Shown here: positions 16,289 through 24,894 of the stretch, in pieces | How the letters are laid out: each line of letters starts with the position of its first letter | Position numbering within the stretch: the stretch's first letter is position 1 | Assembly: GCF_900090285.1 (NCBI RefSeq) | Contig: NZ_LT607754.1 | Location: 1,178,001 to 1,242,000, forward strand | DNA from: Micromonospora inositola | GTDB lineage: Bacteria; Actinomycetota; Actinomycetes; Mycobacteriales; Micromonosporaceae | DNA: 64,000 nt | Direction: 5' to 3' | Program-made: the position numbers and the translations under genes | Notes under the pieces: model-generated | The model's input: only the letters and a program-made list of their open reading frames with translations | Database searches by the model: none | What the model was told of the DNA's origin: nothing

Positions 16289-16474
16289 TCAGTCCCAGTG
16301 CGGCGGCCGCTCGGCGAGCAGCCAGTCGTCGTTGCCGCCCGCCCGCTCGCCCCAGCCACGGTCGGTGTCGTCCGCCGTCTGCTCGGGCAGCACCACGAAG
16401 TCGTCGCTGAGGTCGACCGTACGGTCGTCGTCGTCGCCGCGCGCGCCCTGCACGCCGGGGTCCTCGGTGCTCAC
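16289..16474 (-). CDS. Small acidic conserved hypothetical protein
   Basis: The 61-residue protein is very acidic (GARGDDDDRTVDLSDDFVVLPEQTADD) and ends DDWLLAERPPHWD; the aromatic C-terminus looks like a conserved end motif. GTG 16474 is chosen where the acidic sequence begins. It is convergent with the SAF-like gene. Function is unknown and the start is uncertain. Confidence 0.5.
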   Translation of the reverse strand: MSTEDPGVQGARGDDDDRTVDLSDDFVVLPEQTADDTDRGWGERAGGNDDWLLAERPPHWD

Positions 16475-16689
16475 GAGCGGCAAGGATACCGCCGACCGGG
16501 GACGACGTGGCGCCATCGGGCAGCGGAGGGAGCGGCCGGAGCCGGCACCACGATCGCCGACCGGCTCGCCACGGCCACGACGGCTGCCGCGTCGGTCCGC
16601 GACCGGGTGCCGGACCGGCACGCGGTCGCCGGAAGATGCCGGCCGCGTCGGGCGGCCGGCCGGCCGAGCCGTTGGTAGCGTCGGACGGC

Positions 16690-17079
16690 GTGACGACGCC
16701 GAGCGGAGCCAGCCCCGGGGACGAGTTCTGGCGGCGCCCGCCGGACCAGCCGCCGACCGACGGGACCAGCCAGCCGACCGCGGGCCAGGTGGGCGCGGGC
16801 GCCGGTGGACCCATGGCCGGCCCGGGCCCCGGCGCGGCGGGCGCGGGCGCCGGGCCGGGCGGGTACACCGGTCCCCCGCCGACCGTGCCGCCGCCGCCCG
16901 GCTGGCGACCGCCGGTGCACGTGCAGGTGCCGCCGCCGCGACAGCTGCCCCCGCAGGACATGGCCGGCATGGACAGCGCCGAGCAGCAGGCCCAACGGCT
17001 CACCTACGGCGTCGGCGTGGTGGCGGCGGTGGTGCTGGTCCTCCTGGTCTGCCTGCTCTGCTCCCGGGTGATCTTCTGA
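16690..17079 (+). CDS. Proline-rich protein with C-terminal membrane anchor
   Basis: The 129-residue product has an N-terminal region rich in Pro, Gly and Ala (about 100 residues) and one C-terminal membrane helix (YGVGVVAAVVLVLLVCLLCS), so it is a tail-anchored membrane protein. GTG 16690 begins the protein-like part. I recognise no family; function unknown. Confidence 0.55.
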   Translation: MTTPSGASPGDEFWRRPPDQPPTDGTSQPTAGQVGAGAGGPMAGPGPGAAGAGAGPGGYTGPPPTVPPPPGWRPPVHVQVPPPRQLPPQDMAGMDSAEQQAQRLTYGVGVVAAVVLVLLVCLLCSRVIF

Positions 17080-17095
17080 GCCGGCCGGCCCGGTG

Positions 17096-17578
17096 TCAGA
17101 CGATGTTGCTCCACACCATCTTGGCCCCGCTGTCCCCGGTGCGATAGACGTACACCAGCGCGAACACCGCGAGGACGGCAACCACTGCCGTGAGTGCCCA
17201 GCCGAGCCACGAGGGCAGCCTGCGCACCCGTTCGAGGCCGCTGGTCACGAGCAGCAGCAGGAGTGCCGCCACGGCGAGGCCGAGGGTGAACCAGAGCAGC
17301 GTGTCGCCGTACTCGGAATGCTCGCGGATCTTCTGCAGGCCCTCCGGCGGGTAGCCCTGCCCCGTCAGCACCTTCTCCAACTCCTCGCCGGACTCTTTTG
17401 CCACGAAGGTGACGATCGGGGTCAGCACCGCGAGGACGGCCACCGCCCAACCGAAGCGGGACCGCCAGCGAGGCAGCACCCCGTACGCGACGGAGAGCAG
17501 CGCCAGCAGCGGCACCAGCACCACGACGGCATGGATGACCAGGACGTGACCCGGCAGACCATTGACTTCCCTGAACAC
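17096..17578 (-). CDS. DUF2231 family membrane protein
   Basis: The 160-residue product has four membrane segments and begins with the DUF2231-type GLPGHVLVIHAVVVLVPLLALL; the others are WAVAVLAVLTPIVTFVA, LLWFTLGLAVAALLLLLV and LGWALTAVVAVLAVFALVYVY. The family is of unknown function. GTG 17578 is preferred, 5 nt after GGAGG; a GTG at 17584 abuts that ribosome site. Confidence 0.75.
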   Translation of the reverse strand: MFREVNGLPGHVLVIHAVVVLVPLLALLSVAYGVLPRWRSRFGWAVAVLAVLTPIVTFVAKESGEELEKVLTGQGYPPEGLQKIREHSEYGDTLLWFTLGLAVAALLLLLVTSGLERVRRLPSWLGWALTAVVAVLAVFALVYVYRTGDSGAKMVWSNIV

Positions 17579-17776
17579 CGACACCTCCGGCGAGTGGACG
17601 GGTACCGCGGGCGATCAGCGTACGACGGTGTGACGGCCGTCGCTGTTCATCATTCCGGTACACGCGGGAGCCGGGGTCGAGGTTCACCGCAATCTGGTCC
17701 ATCTGGCGGCTGTGTCCCGGGCCACCCCGGTGCCGGCTCGCTTGTCGCCCCGGTGGGCTCGTGCTGTCATTGCGTC

Positions 17777-18208
17777 ATGTCCAGTGGTGGTGAGGAGCTG
17801 CTCCGGTCGAGGGGCCTGCGGGTGACCCGACCGCGCCTCGCCGTGCTGGACGTGCTCGCCGGCGGGGGTCACCTGGAGGTCGACGAGATCACCCGCCGGG
17901 TCCGCGAACGGCTGGACTCGGTCTCCACCCAGGCGGTCTACGACGTGCTCGGCGCGCTCTCCCGGGCCGGGCTGTCCCGCCGGATCGAGCCGGCCGGCAG
18001 TCCCGCCCGATACGAGGCCCGGGCCGGGGACAACCACCACCACGTGGTCTGCCGGGGCTGCGGCGAGATCGCCGACGTCGACTGCGCGACCGGCAGCGCC
18101 CCCTGCCTCGACCCGAACACCAGCCACGGCTTCGAGGTGGACGAGGCGGAAGTGACCTTCTGGGGCCTCTGCCCCACCTGCCAGACCCGCCGCTCCGCCG
18201 ACGACTGA
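17777..18208 (+). CDS. Fur-family transcriptional regulator
   Basis: The 143-residue regulator has the Fur winged helix (LRVTRPRLAVLDVLAGGGHLEVDEI ... VSTQAVYDVLGALSRAGLSRRIEP), the metal-sensing NHHHVVCRGCGEIADVDC and the C-terminal CPTC that with CRGC forms a structural zinc site. The sequence is closer to peroxide-responsive FurA/CatR types than to Zur. No katG or catalase is adjacent, so the target lies elsewhere. The gene next to it encodes an MpaB-like oxygenase on the same strand. Confidence 0.85.
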   Translation: MSSGGEELLRSRGLRVTRPRLAVLDVLAGGGHLEVDEITRRVRERLDSVSTQAVYDVLGALSRAGLSRRIEPAGSPARYEARAGDNHHHVVCRGCGEIADVDCATGSAPCLDPNTSHGFEVDEAEVTFWGLCPTCQTRRSADD

Positions 18209-18266
18209 CGTCGTTCGGCCCTCACGCGCACGCACCAGGCGTCCCGCCGCATGGCACTCTTGGGCG

Positions 18267-19130
18267 GTGGACACCGATGACCTCGGCCTCTTCGGTCCCG
18301 GATCGGTCACGTGGAAGGTGCACGAGGAGCCGATCCTGATCGTCGCCGGCCTGCGTTCGCTCTATCTGCAGGCGCTGCACCCCCGGGCGATGGCGGGGGT
18401 GGCGCAGAACAGCAGCTACCAGACCGATGCCTGGGGTCGCCTGATCCGCACCGCCACCTATGTGGCGACCACGATCTACGGCACCACGGCCGAGGCGGAG
18501 GCGGCTGGCCGCCGGCTGCGTACGCTGCACGCCCGGATGCGGGCCCGCGACCCGTTCACCGGCGAGGAGTTCCGGATCGACGACCCGGAGCTGCTGCGCT
18601 GGGTGCACGTCACCGAGGTCGAGTCCTTCGTCAGCACGGCCCGCCGGTCCGGGCTGACCCTGACCGACGCCGAGGTCGACGGCTACTACACCGAGCAGCG
18701 CCGGGCGGCGGCCCTGGTCGGGCTGGACCCGGCGGACGTGCCCGGCACCGCCGCCGAGGTGGCCGACTACTACCGGCGGATCCGCGGCGACCTGCGGATG
18801 ACGAAGGAGGCCGCCGAGACCGCCCTCTTCCTGACCGCCCCGCCGATCCCGTGGAAGCTCAGCCTGCCGGTCAGGCTCGGCCTGCACCTCGGCCCGGCCC
18901 GGTGGGCGTACCTCGGGATCGCCGGCACCGCGCTGGGGCTGCTCCCGGCCTGGGCGCGCCGGATGTACGGCGGTCCGGGGCTGCCCACGACGTCGCTCTC
19001 GGCGGACCTGAGCGTCCGGGCACTCCGGCTCGCCCTCGCGGCGCTGCCCCGCCGTTACCGGGAGGGCCCGTTGCAGCAGGCGGCCAGGGAGCGGGCGGCC
19101 CGCCTGACCGCCACCACCGAGGCCGCCTGA
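18267..19130 (+). CDS. MpaB-like oxygenase (DUF2236)
   Basis: This 287-residue protein matches the DUF2236/MpaB/Lcp family of b-type haem oxygenases: WKVHEEPILIVAGLRSLYLQALHPRAMAGVAQNSSYQTDAWGRLIRTATYV near the start, with the conserved HPRAMAGV, and ELLRWVHVTEVESF in the middle (about residues 110-123). Characterised members cleave polyisoprene or act in secondary metabolism; the substrate here is unknown. GTG 18267 has little ribosome site and may be leaderless. Confidence 0.78.
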   Translation: MDTDDLGLFGPGSVTWKVHEEPILIVAGLRSLYLQALHPRAMAGVAQNSSYQTDAWGRLIRTATYVATTIYGTTAEAEAAGRRLRTLHARMRARDPFTGEEFRIDDPELLRWVHVTEVESFVSTARRSGLTLTDAEVDGYYTEQRRAAALVGLDPADVPGTAAEVADYYRRIRGDLRMTKEAAETALFLTAPPIPWKLSLPVRLGLHLGPARWAYLGIAGTALGLLPAWARRMYGGPGLPTTSLSADLSVRALRLALAALPRRYREGPLQQAARERAARLTATTEAA

Positions 19131-19135
19131 GCGGG

Positions 19136-20059
19136 TCAGTCCTGGTCCGCGACGCGCTCCACGGCCGCCCACGGGTCCTTGCCCGGCGTCTGGGCGCCGG
19201 TCGGGCAGGTGCGGCGGTAGTCGCACCAGCCGCAGCGCGGCCCGGGGGTGGTGGGGAAGGCCTCGTCCGGGTCGGCGCCGTCGGCGACCGCCCGCTCGGC
19301 GGCGATGATGTCCCGGGCCGTCTCCTCGGCCCGGGTGACCTGGCGGGCCAGCGACTCGGTCGTGTGCTCGTGCGCGGCGACCGTGCCCGTGGGCAGGTGG
19401 TGCAGCTCGACCCGGCGGCAGGGCCGGCGGAACACCCGCTCGGCCGCGTACGCGTAGAGGGCGAGGGCCTGCGAGCCGCGGGCGTCGTCGGCGTCCAGGC
19501 CGGTGCGGCCGGTCTTGTAGTCGACGATGACCAGCTCCGGGCCGTCCTCACCCGGGCGGGAGTCGATCCGGTCGGCGCGGCCGTTGAAGGCCAGCACCCC
19601 GGTCCTGACCGCCACCACCCGCTCCACGCCGACCGGCTCGTCCCCGGGCTCCAGGCCGGCGACGTACGACTCCAGCCAGGCCAGCGCCCGGCGGTAGGCG
19701 TCCCGCTCCTGCGCGTCGTCGCGGTAGCCCTCGCGCACCCAGGTGCCGCGGAGCAGGGTGGCCAGGGCCTCCGGCCGGCGGCGCTCCGGGGCGAGCGCGT
19801 ACCAGTTCTTCAGGGCGGTGTGCACGCTGGCGCCGAGCGAGTTGTGCGCCCACGGCGGGCCCTTCGGCGGCGCCGGACGGTCGACGTAGGAGTAGCGGTA
19901 GCGGCGCGGGCAGTCGGCGTACGCGCCGAGTTTGCTGGGGGTGCAGACGAAGAGCCGCTCCGGCATGCCCTCGAAGCCGAGCTGCTCGGCCTGCTCGGCG
20001 CGGGGCCGGGGTGCCCGGCCGCCGGTGCCCGGTCGTCCGGTCGGGGAGGGTCGTCGCAC
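19136..20059 (-). CDS. RecB-family exonuclease (PD-(D/E)XK)
   Basis: The roughly 307-residue protein is a stand-alone RecB-type nuclease: the N-terminal Q-like motif LFVCTPSKLGAYADCPRRYRYSYVD, GASVHTALKNW, the catalytic GRADRID and VIVDYKTGR (PD-(D/E)XK), and a C-terminal iron-sulfur-type cysteine set CGWCDYRRTC with the earlier ADCPRRY cysteine. Such proteins occur widely in Actinobacteria, probably in DNA repair. GTG 20059 is a tentative start; the frame is open to 20089. Confidence 0.85.
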   Translation of the reverse strand: MRRPSPTGRPGTGGRAPRPRAEQAEQLGFEGMPERLFVCTPSKLGAYADCPRRYRYSYVDRPAPPKGPPWAHNSLGASVHTALKNWYALAPERRRPEALATLLRGTWVREGYRDDAQERDAYRRALAWLESYVAGLEPGDEPVGVERVVAVRTGVLAFNGRADRIDSRPGEDGPELVIVDYKTGRTGLDADDARGSQALALYAYAAERVFRRPCRRVELHHLPTGTVAAHEHTTESLARQVTRAEETARDIIAAERAVADGADPDEAFPTTPGPRCGWCDYRRTCPTGAQTPGKDPWAAVERVADQD

Positions 20060-20112
20060 GCCTGAGATCCTGCCACTCCGGTACGACACCGGGCGGCGGC
20101 GGGCCGGGCCGG

Positions 20113-20727
20113 TCAGCTCATGGTGAGGTACTGGGTCACGAAGGCGGCGATCGCGTCGGCGATGAGCTGCACCGCGATGGCGGCCAGCAGCAGGCCGGCG
20201 ATCCGGGTCAGCACCTCGATCCCGCCCGGCCGGAGGATCTTGACGATCACGCCGGAGAAGCGCAGCACGACCCAGACCGCCGCCATGACCGCGACGATCG
20301 CGGCGGCGATGGCGGTGTAGTCGGCCAGCCCGCCGGCCTGCTGGACGAAGAGCATGGTGGCGACGATGGCGCCCGGCCCGGCGAGCAGCGGGGTGCCCAG
20401 CGGCACCAGGGCGATGTTGGACGTCACCTGCTGGCTGGGGTCGTCCGCCTTGCCGGTGAGCAGCTCCAGGGCGACCAGGATCAGCAGCAACCCGCCGGCG
20501 GCCTGCAACGCCGGCAGGTCGACGTGCAGGTAGGCGAGCAGTGTCTGCCCGGCCACCGCGAAGATCACGATCACCCCGAGCGCCAGCGCGACGGCCTGCC
20601 AGGCCGCCCGGTTCCGGTCCCGGGCCGGCAGCGGCCCGGTCAGCGCGAGGAAGATCGGCATCATGCCCGGCGGGTCGGTGATGACCAGCAGGGTCACGAA
20701 TACCTCGCCGAAGAGCTTGAGATCCAC
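20113..20727 (-). CDS. MarC-family membrane protein
   Basis: The 204-residue protein has six membrane segments and the MarC signatures TLLVITDPPGMMPIFLALT at the N-terminus and LVPLGTPLLAGPGAIVATML in the middle. The family (NAAT/MarC) is of uncertain transport function; the old link to multidrug resistance is not supported in E. coli. Length is typical. It lies between a RecB-type nuclease and a PHP phosphoesterase on the same strand. Confidence 0.9.
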   Translation of the reverse strand: MDLKLFGEVFVTLLVITDPPGMMPIFLALTGPLPARDRNRAAWQAVALALGVIVIFAVAGQTLLAYLHVDLPALQAAGGLLLILVALELLTGKADDPSQQVTSNIALVPLGTPLLAGPGAIVATMLFVQQAGGLADYTAIAAAIVAVMAAVWVVLRFSGVIVKILRPGGIEVLTRIAGLLLAAIAVQLIADAIAAFVTQYLTMS

Positions 20728-20758
20728 CCGGACACGGTAGCCGCGGCGTCCGAACGGT

Positions 20759-21625
20759 TCAGCCCGAAGCGATCGGGGTCACCCCGCGGGCCGCGGCGAC
20801 GATCCGCTCGTACGCCCCGGGGTCGGTGGTGTGCGCGCCGAGCTGGACGGTCTTGTGCGTGCCGTGGAAGTCCGACGACCCGGTGACCAGCAGGCCCAGC
20901 TCGGCGGCGAGCCCGCGGACGTGGGCCCGCTCGGCCGGCGAGTGGTCCTCGTGGTCGGCCTCCAGGCCGGCCAGCCCGGCCGCCGCCAGCTCGACGATCA
21001 GCTCGTCCGGCACGATCCGGCCCCGCCGGGTGGCCCGGGGGTGGGCGAACACCGGGACGCCGCCGGCCGCCCGCACCAGCGCCACCGCCCGGAAGACGTC
21101 GATGTCCTCCTTGGGCAGCCGGTACCGCTCCCCCAGCCAGTCCGGTCCGAACGCCTCGGTGGTGGTGGCCACCAGCCCGGCCCGGATCAGGGCCTGGGCG
21201 ATGTGCGGCCGGCCGACCGTTCCGCCTGCCGCGCCGGCCAGGATCTCCGGCCAGCTGACGTCGATGCCGTCGGCGCGCAGCAGGTCCACGATCCGCTCAC
21301 CGCGCTCCTCGCGGGCGAGCCGGACCCGGGCCAGCTCGGCGACCAGCTCCGGCTCGGCCGGGTCGAACAGGTACGCGAGCAGGTGCAGCGGGATCGCCGG
21401 CTCGACCCCGTACCAGCGGCAGGAGATCTCCGCGCCGCGGATCAGGGTGAGCCCGGGCGGCAGCGCGCGTACCGCGGCGTCCCAGCCGGCGGTGGTGTCG
21501 TGGTCGGTGACGGCCACGACGTCGAGCCCGGCGTCGGCGGCGGCCCGGACCAGCTCCTCGGGGCTGAGCGTGCCGTCGCTGGCGGTGGAGTGGGTGTGCA
21601 GGTCGATCCTGGGCGCCGCGGTCAT
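20759..21625 (-). CDS. PHP-domain metal-dependent phosphoesterase
   Basis: The 288-residue protein is a TrpH/YciV-type PHP enzyme: IDLHTHSTASDGTLSPEEL (metal ligands in HTHS and D), VVAVTDHDTTAGW, and the C-terminal GLEADHEDH and GSSDFHG motifs. Relatives hydrolyse 3',5'-nucleotide bisphosphates or trim small RNAs; the substrate here is inferred only from family. All PHP metal motifs appear present. It lies 31 nt upstream of marC. Confidence 0.88.
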   Translation of the reverse strand: MTAAPRIDLHTHSTASDGTLSPEELVRAAADAGLDVVAVTDHDTTAGWDAAVRALPPGLTLIRGAEISCRWYGVEPAIPLHLLAYLFDPAEPELVAELARVRLAREERGERIVDLLRADGIDVSWPEILAGAAGGTVGRPHIAQALIRAGLVATTTEAFGPDWLGERYRLPKEDIDVFRAVALVRAAGGVPVFAHPRATRRGRIVPDELIVELAAAGLAGLEADHEDHSPAERAHVRGLAAELGLLVTGSSDFHGTHKTVQLGAHTTDPGAYERIVAAARGVTPIASG

Positions 21626-21674
21626 CCGCCGACGCTACCGGTCCGGGCCGACCGCCGCCGGGCGGCCCCGAGGG

Positions 21675-22940
21675 TCAGGAGACGGTGTCCCTGACCAGGA
21701 CCGGCCGGTCGCCGGGTGCGACGCCGTCGACCGGCGCCGCGCCGGGCCGCTCACCGGCCAGCACCCGCTCGACCCGCACCCGGACGAGCCCGCCGGCGCC
21801 GTCGACGTGCAGCGCGGTCCCGTTCGGCGTCCAGGCGACGACGTCGGTCACCGCCGGCCCGGCGGCCCGGGCCGACACCGTCGAGCCGAGCGTGCCCAGG
21901 TCGACCAGGAGCGCACCCTTCCCGGCCCCGTTCACCAGCAACCACCGCCCGTCGACCGAGACCCCGCCCCGGCCGTCGGTGCCCAGTTCCGGCCCGCAGC
22001 CGGTGCGCAAAGGGGCCAGGCCGCGAGCCGGGTCGAGCAGGGCCAGGCAGGGCCGCCGAGGCGTACCGGCGGAGACCTGGCCGACCACCCGGCCGTCGGG
22101 CAGCACGCCGTAGACGTTCAGCACGCTCCGCTCGGGAGTGGACGGCAGCGCGCCGGCCAACCGCCGCCAGACGGTGAAGCCGCCCGGCCCGGGCTGCCGG
22201 ACCAGGACCGCGTCACCGGCGAAGCCGACCGGCACCGCGCCGTCCGGGGCCGGCGTGCGGGTGGTCGCGAGCAGTTGGCCGCCGACCAGGCCGGCGGCGA
22301 GCACCTCCCGGCCGTCGCGCCAGGCGACCTGCCGTCCGTCGGGAGCCAGCGCGATCGCGTCCGCGCCGGCCAGCAGCACCTGCGGCGCACTGCCGTTGGG
22401 CGGCACCCACCAGAGGGTACGACCGGCGGCGGTGGCCACCGACGTGACCAGCCAGCCGCCGTAGTCGGCGAGCCGCTGCGCCCGGTCGACCGGACCCACG
22501 CCGGTCAGCTCCCGCCGCTCGCCGCCGCTGCTCTCGATCCACGAGCCGATGATCAGATCCAGCTCGGCCCCGACCGGCCCCTTCGGCGGCGTGGGCAGCG
22601 ACGCGGTCGGCAGCGGCGACGCCGGCGGGTTGCGGGGATCGCCGAGCACCACGGTCGGGGTGCCCTGGTGACCGGGCCGGTCGCCGAGCTGGGCCATGCC
22701 CGTGGTGACGAGGACCGTGGCCGCCCCCGCCAGGGCGAGACCGGTCAGGGCGCGGCGACGTACCGTCCGGTTGGCCCGGCGGATGGCCAGGGCGGCCGGG
22801 TCGGCGGCGATCGGCACCGGCGCGGCGACCCGACGGGCGAACGTCTCCCGCAGCGCCCGCTCCAGCTCGTCCTGCGTCACGGCGAATGGACGCTCCGGAC
22901 CCTCGGTCTGGTTGTCGCAGGGGTTGGTCGTCCGGTTCAT
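21675..22940 (-). CDS. Membrane-anchored beta-propeller-like partner of the sigma factor
   Basis: The 421-residue protein has a cytoplasmic N-terminus of about 65 residues, one membrane segment (ALTGLALAGAATVLVTTGMA) and an extracytoplasmic part with repeated blocks such as ALAPDGRQVAWRDG, GVLPDGRVVGQV and VSVDGRWLLVNG, typical of TolB/WD-like propeller blades. It overlaps the sigma-factor stop by 4 nt (ATGA), so it probably controls or responds with that sigma factor. It lacks a zinc anti-sigma HxxxCxxC motif, so an anti-sigma role is inference. Confidence 0.65.
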   Translation of the reverse strand: MNRTTNPCDNQTEGPERPFAVTQDELERALRETFARRVAAPVPIAADPAALAIRRANRTVRRRALTGLALAGAATVLVTTGMAQLGDRPGHQGTPTVVLGDPRNPPASPLPTASLPTPPKGPVGAELDLIIGSWIESSGGERRELTGVGPVDRAQRLADYGGWLVTSVATAAGRTLWWVPPNGSAPQVLLAGADAIALAPDGRQVAWRDGREVLAAGLVGGQLLATTRTPAPDGAVPVGFAGDAVLVRQPGPGGFTVWRRLAGALPSTPERSVLNVYGVLPDGRVVGQVSAGTPRRPCLALLDPARGLAPLRTGCGPELGTDGRGGVSVDGRWLLVNGAGKGALLVDLGTLGSTVSARAAGPAVTDVVAWTPNGTALHVDGAGGLVRVRVERVLAGERPGAAPVDGVAPGDRPVLVRDTVS

Positions 22941-23638
22941 CGGGTCTCCGCCGGGACGCTGGCGGGCCGGGCGGCGGCCGAGCGGCCGGTGAGAGCGGCC
23001 GGCCGGACCGCGGGCGCGGTCGGCGCCGCCGCACGGGTCGGGGCCGTCGCGGGGGTCGGGGCCGCCGCGGGTCGGGGACGCTCCGGGGTACGCGGTGCCG
23101 GGCGGGCGGGCGACGTCGCGTCCTCGGCCGGCAGGCCGAGAGCGGCCTGGGAGCCGAGCCGCCGGCGCAGGGTGGACAGTGCCCGCGAGGTCTGGCTCTT
23201 GACGGTGCCCGGCGAGATCTCCAGCAGGGCGGCGGTCTGCGCCTCGGACATGTCCTCGTAGAAGCGGAGCACCAGCACGGCCCGCTGGCGGGCGGGCAGC
23301 GCGCTCAGGTGCCGCCAGAGCGCGTCACGGTCGAGCTGCTGCTCGATCTCGTCGACCCCGGCCCGCTCGGGCAGCACGTCGGTGGGGCGTTCACCGTGCC
23401 AGCGGCGCCGCCACCAGCTGGTGGAGGTGTTGACCAGGACCCGGCGGGCGTACGGCTCGAGGGCCTCGATCCCGCCGAGCCGCTTCCAGGCCAGGTAGGT
23501 CTTGGTCAGCGCGGTCTGGAGCAGGTCCTCGGCGGTCGCCCAGTCCCCGGCGAGCAGGTAGGCGGTGCGCAGCAGGGCGCCGGAGCGGGCCGCCACGAAC
23601 TCGCGGAACTCCTCCTCCAGCGGGTCCCTGCTCGCCAC
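22937..23638 (-). CDS. SigE-family RNA polymerase sigma factor
   Basis: The 233-residue sigma-70 family protein has the SigE-type region 2 (EEFREFVAARSGALLRTAYLLAGDWATAEDLLQTALTKTYLAW), region 4 (LPARQRAVLVLRFYEDMSEAQTAALLEISPGTVKSQTSRALSTLR) and an Ala/Pro-rich C-terminal tail of about 75 residues not needed for sigma function. The start GTG follows GGAGGTGAGC. It is cotranscribed with the propeller protein, a common arrangement for this actinobacterial sigma group. Confidence 0.87.
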   Translation of the reverse strand: MASRDPLEEEFREFVAARSGALLRTAYLLAGDWATAEDLLQTALTKTYLAWKRLGGIEALEPYARRVLVNTSTSWWRRRWHGERPTDVLPERAGVDEIEQQLDRDALWRHLSALPARQRAVLVLRFYEDMSEAQTAALLEISPGTVKSQTSRALSTLRRRLGSQAALGLPAEDATSPARPAPRTPERPRPAAAPTPATAPTRAAAPTAPAVRPAALTGRSAAARPASVPAETR

Positions 23639-23740
23639 CGCTCACCTCCGCGCCCGTCCTCCATGGCAGGCTGCCACGGCCGGGAGGGTCGGGTCGACGG
23701 CAAATGGTGCGCAGTTCCTCCGATGTTCGGACGAAAAGTT

Positions 23741-24610
23741 TCACGCCCCGTCGTCGGCCTTGGCCTCGTCCGCCTCCTTGCCCAACCGCGCCTCGACCGC
23801 CTGCGGCTCGTACATCTCCTCGACCACACGCAGGTAGAGCTCGTTCGGGTTGGGCAGGTTCTTGATCTCGCGGAGGGCCTGCTCCTGGCCGGCGGACTCC
23901 AGCACGAAGGTGCCGTAGTTGAGCGCCCGGCCGCTCGGCGTCTGCTCGTACTTCATGTCGGTGACCCGGACCAGCGGCATCATCGCGACCCGCCGGGTGA
24001 TGATCCCGTTGACCACCATCACCCGCTTGTTGGTGAGGATGAACCGGTCGTACCACCAGTCGGCGACCCGCCAGGCGACCCAGCCCATCACCGCGAACCA
24101 GAGCAGCACCGCGACGGTGGTCAGCGCGCCCACGTCCCGCCCGGCGAGGAAGCCGGAGAGGTAGCCGAGCACGAAGGTCGCCGCGATGCCGACGATGATC
24201 GGGGTGGAGAGGTGGATCCAGTGCCGCTTCCACTCGCCCCGGTAGCGCTCGGTGGGGAAGAGGTAGCGGGCGACCAGCGAGCTGGGCTCGTCCTCCAGCG
24301 GCAGCACCCGGCGGGGGGCCATGCCGGCCGCGTCGGCGCGCAGCCCCGCCAGCTCGTCCTCGGAGATCTGCGGGTAACCGGCCTCCGGATCGCGGATCCA
24401 GGCCCGGCCGGAGCGGCCCTCGCCGGCGTAGCCCGGCCCGTCGCCGTAACCGACGTCGTCCGAAAGGGAGGGACCGTCGCCGAGGCCCGGGCCGGCGCCG
24501 TAGCCGGGACCGTCGTCGGGCTCGATCCGGGGGATCGGCTCGGTGTCGCGCTCCCGGCGTTCCCGGTCGGGATCGTCGGGGTCGAAGGGTGGACCGGAGG
24601 GGCTTCCCAT
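23741..24610 (-). CDS. PH-domain membrane protein (YdbS-like)
   Basis: The 289-residue protein has an acidic Gly/Asp/Pro-rich cytoplasmic N-terminus, two membrane segments (STPIIVGIAATFVLGYLSGFL and TTVAVLLWFAVMGWVAWRV) and a bacterial PH domain (DRFILTNKRVMVVNGIITRRVAMMPLVRVTDMKYEQTPSGRALNYGTFVLESAG). PH-domain membrane proteins of this type have no fixed function. The small membrane-protein gene upstream is 6 nt away on the same strand and is probably coupled. Confidence 0.8.
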   Translation of the reverse strand: MGSPSGPPFDPDDPDRERRERDTEPIPRIEPDDGPGYGAGPGLGDGPSLSDDVGYGDGPGYAGEGRSGRAWIRDPEAGYPQISEDELAGLRADAAGMAPRRVLPLEDEPSSLVARYLFPTERYRGEWKRHWIHLSTPIIVGIAATFVLGYLSGFLAGRDVGALTTVAVLLWFAVMGWVAWRVADWWYDRFILTNKRVMVVNGIITRRVAMMPLVRVTDMKYEQTPSGRALNYGTFVLESAGQEQALREIKNLPNPNELYLRVVEEMYEPQAVEARLGKEADEAKADDGA

Positions 24611-24616
24611 CGGCGG

Positions 24617-24775
24617 TTAGGCGACGAGGCTGGTGAAGAAGTCGCCGAAGCCCTGAGCGATGTCCATGATGCCGCCGCCGAGCGACTTGGCGACGTCCGC
24701 GGCGGAGTTGGGCCGGTAGGCGACAAAGAAGATCAAGAATGCGACCAGGGCCCAGGTGAGGACCTTCTTGACCAT
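24617..24775 (-). CDS. Small single-pass membrane protein
   Basis: The 52-residue product begins MVKKVLTWALVAFLIFFVAYRP, one membrane helix, followed by an amphipathic helix (SLGGGIMDIAQGFGDFFTSLVA). It lies directly upstream of the PH-domain gene, 6 nt apart, a pairing seen in other Actinobacteria. The ATG at 24775 has a GA-rich stretch upstream. Function unknown. Confidence 0.7.
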   Translation of the reverse strand: MVKKVLTWALVAFLIFFVAYRPNSAADVAKSLGGGIMDIAQGFGDFFTSLVA

Positions 24776-24894
24776 GGTGGGCCATCCTCTCGCGCGGCGC
24801 CGGGCCCCATTATCACCGGGGGTACCCAGAGTATCAGTATCGTGTCGTACAGTGAATATCTGCGTTCGGCATCCGACTCGCCCGGATCGGCCGG

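Noticed and set aside
23690..23735. GGAAC...CGTC autoregulatory promoter before the sigma gene
   Set aside because: The gap is about 14 nt, shorter than the usual 16-17 for such sigma factors; too weak to annotate.
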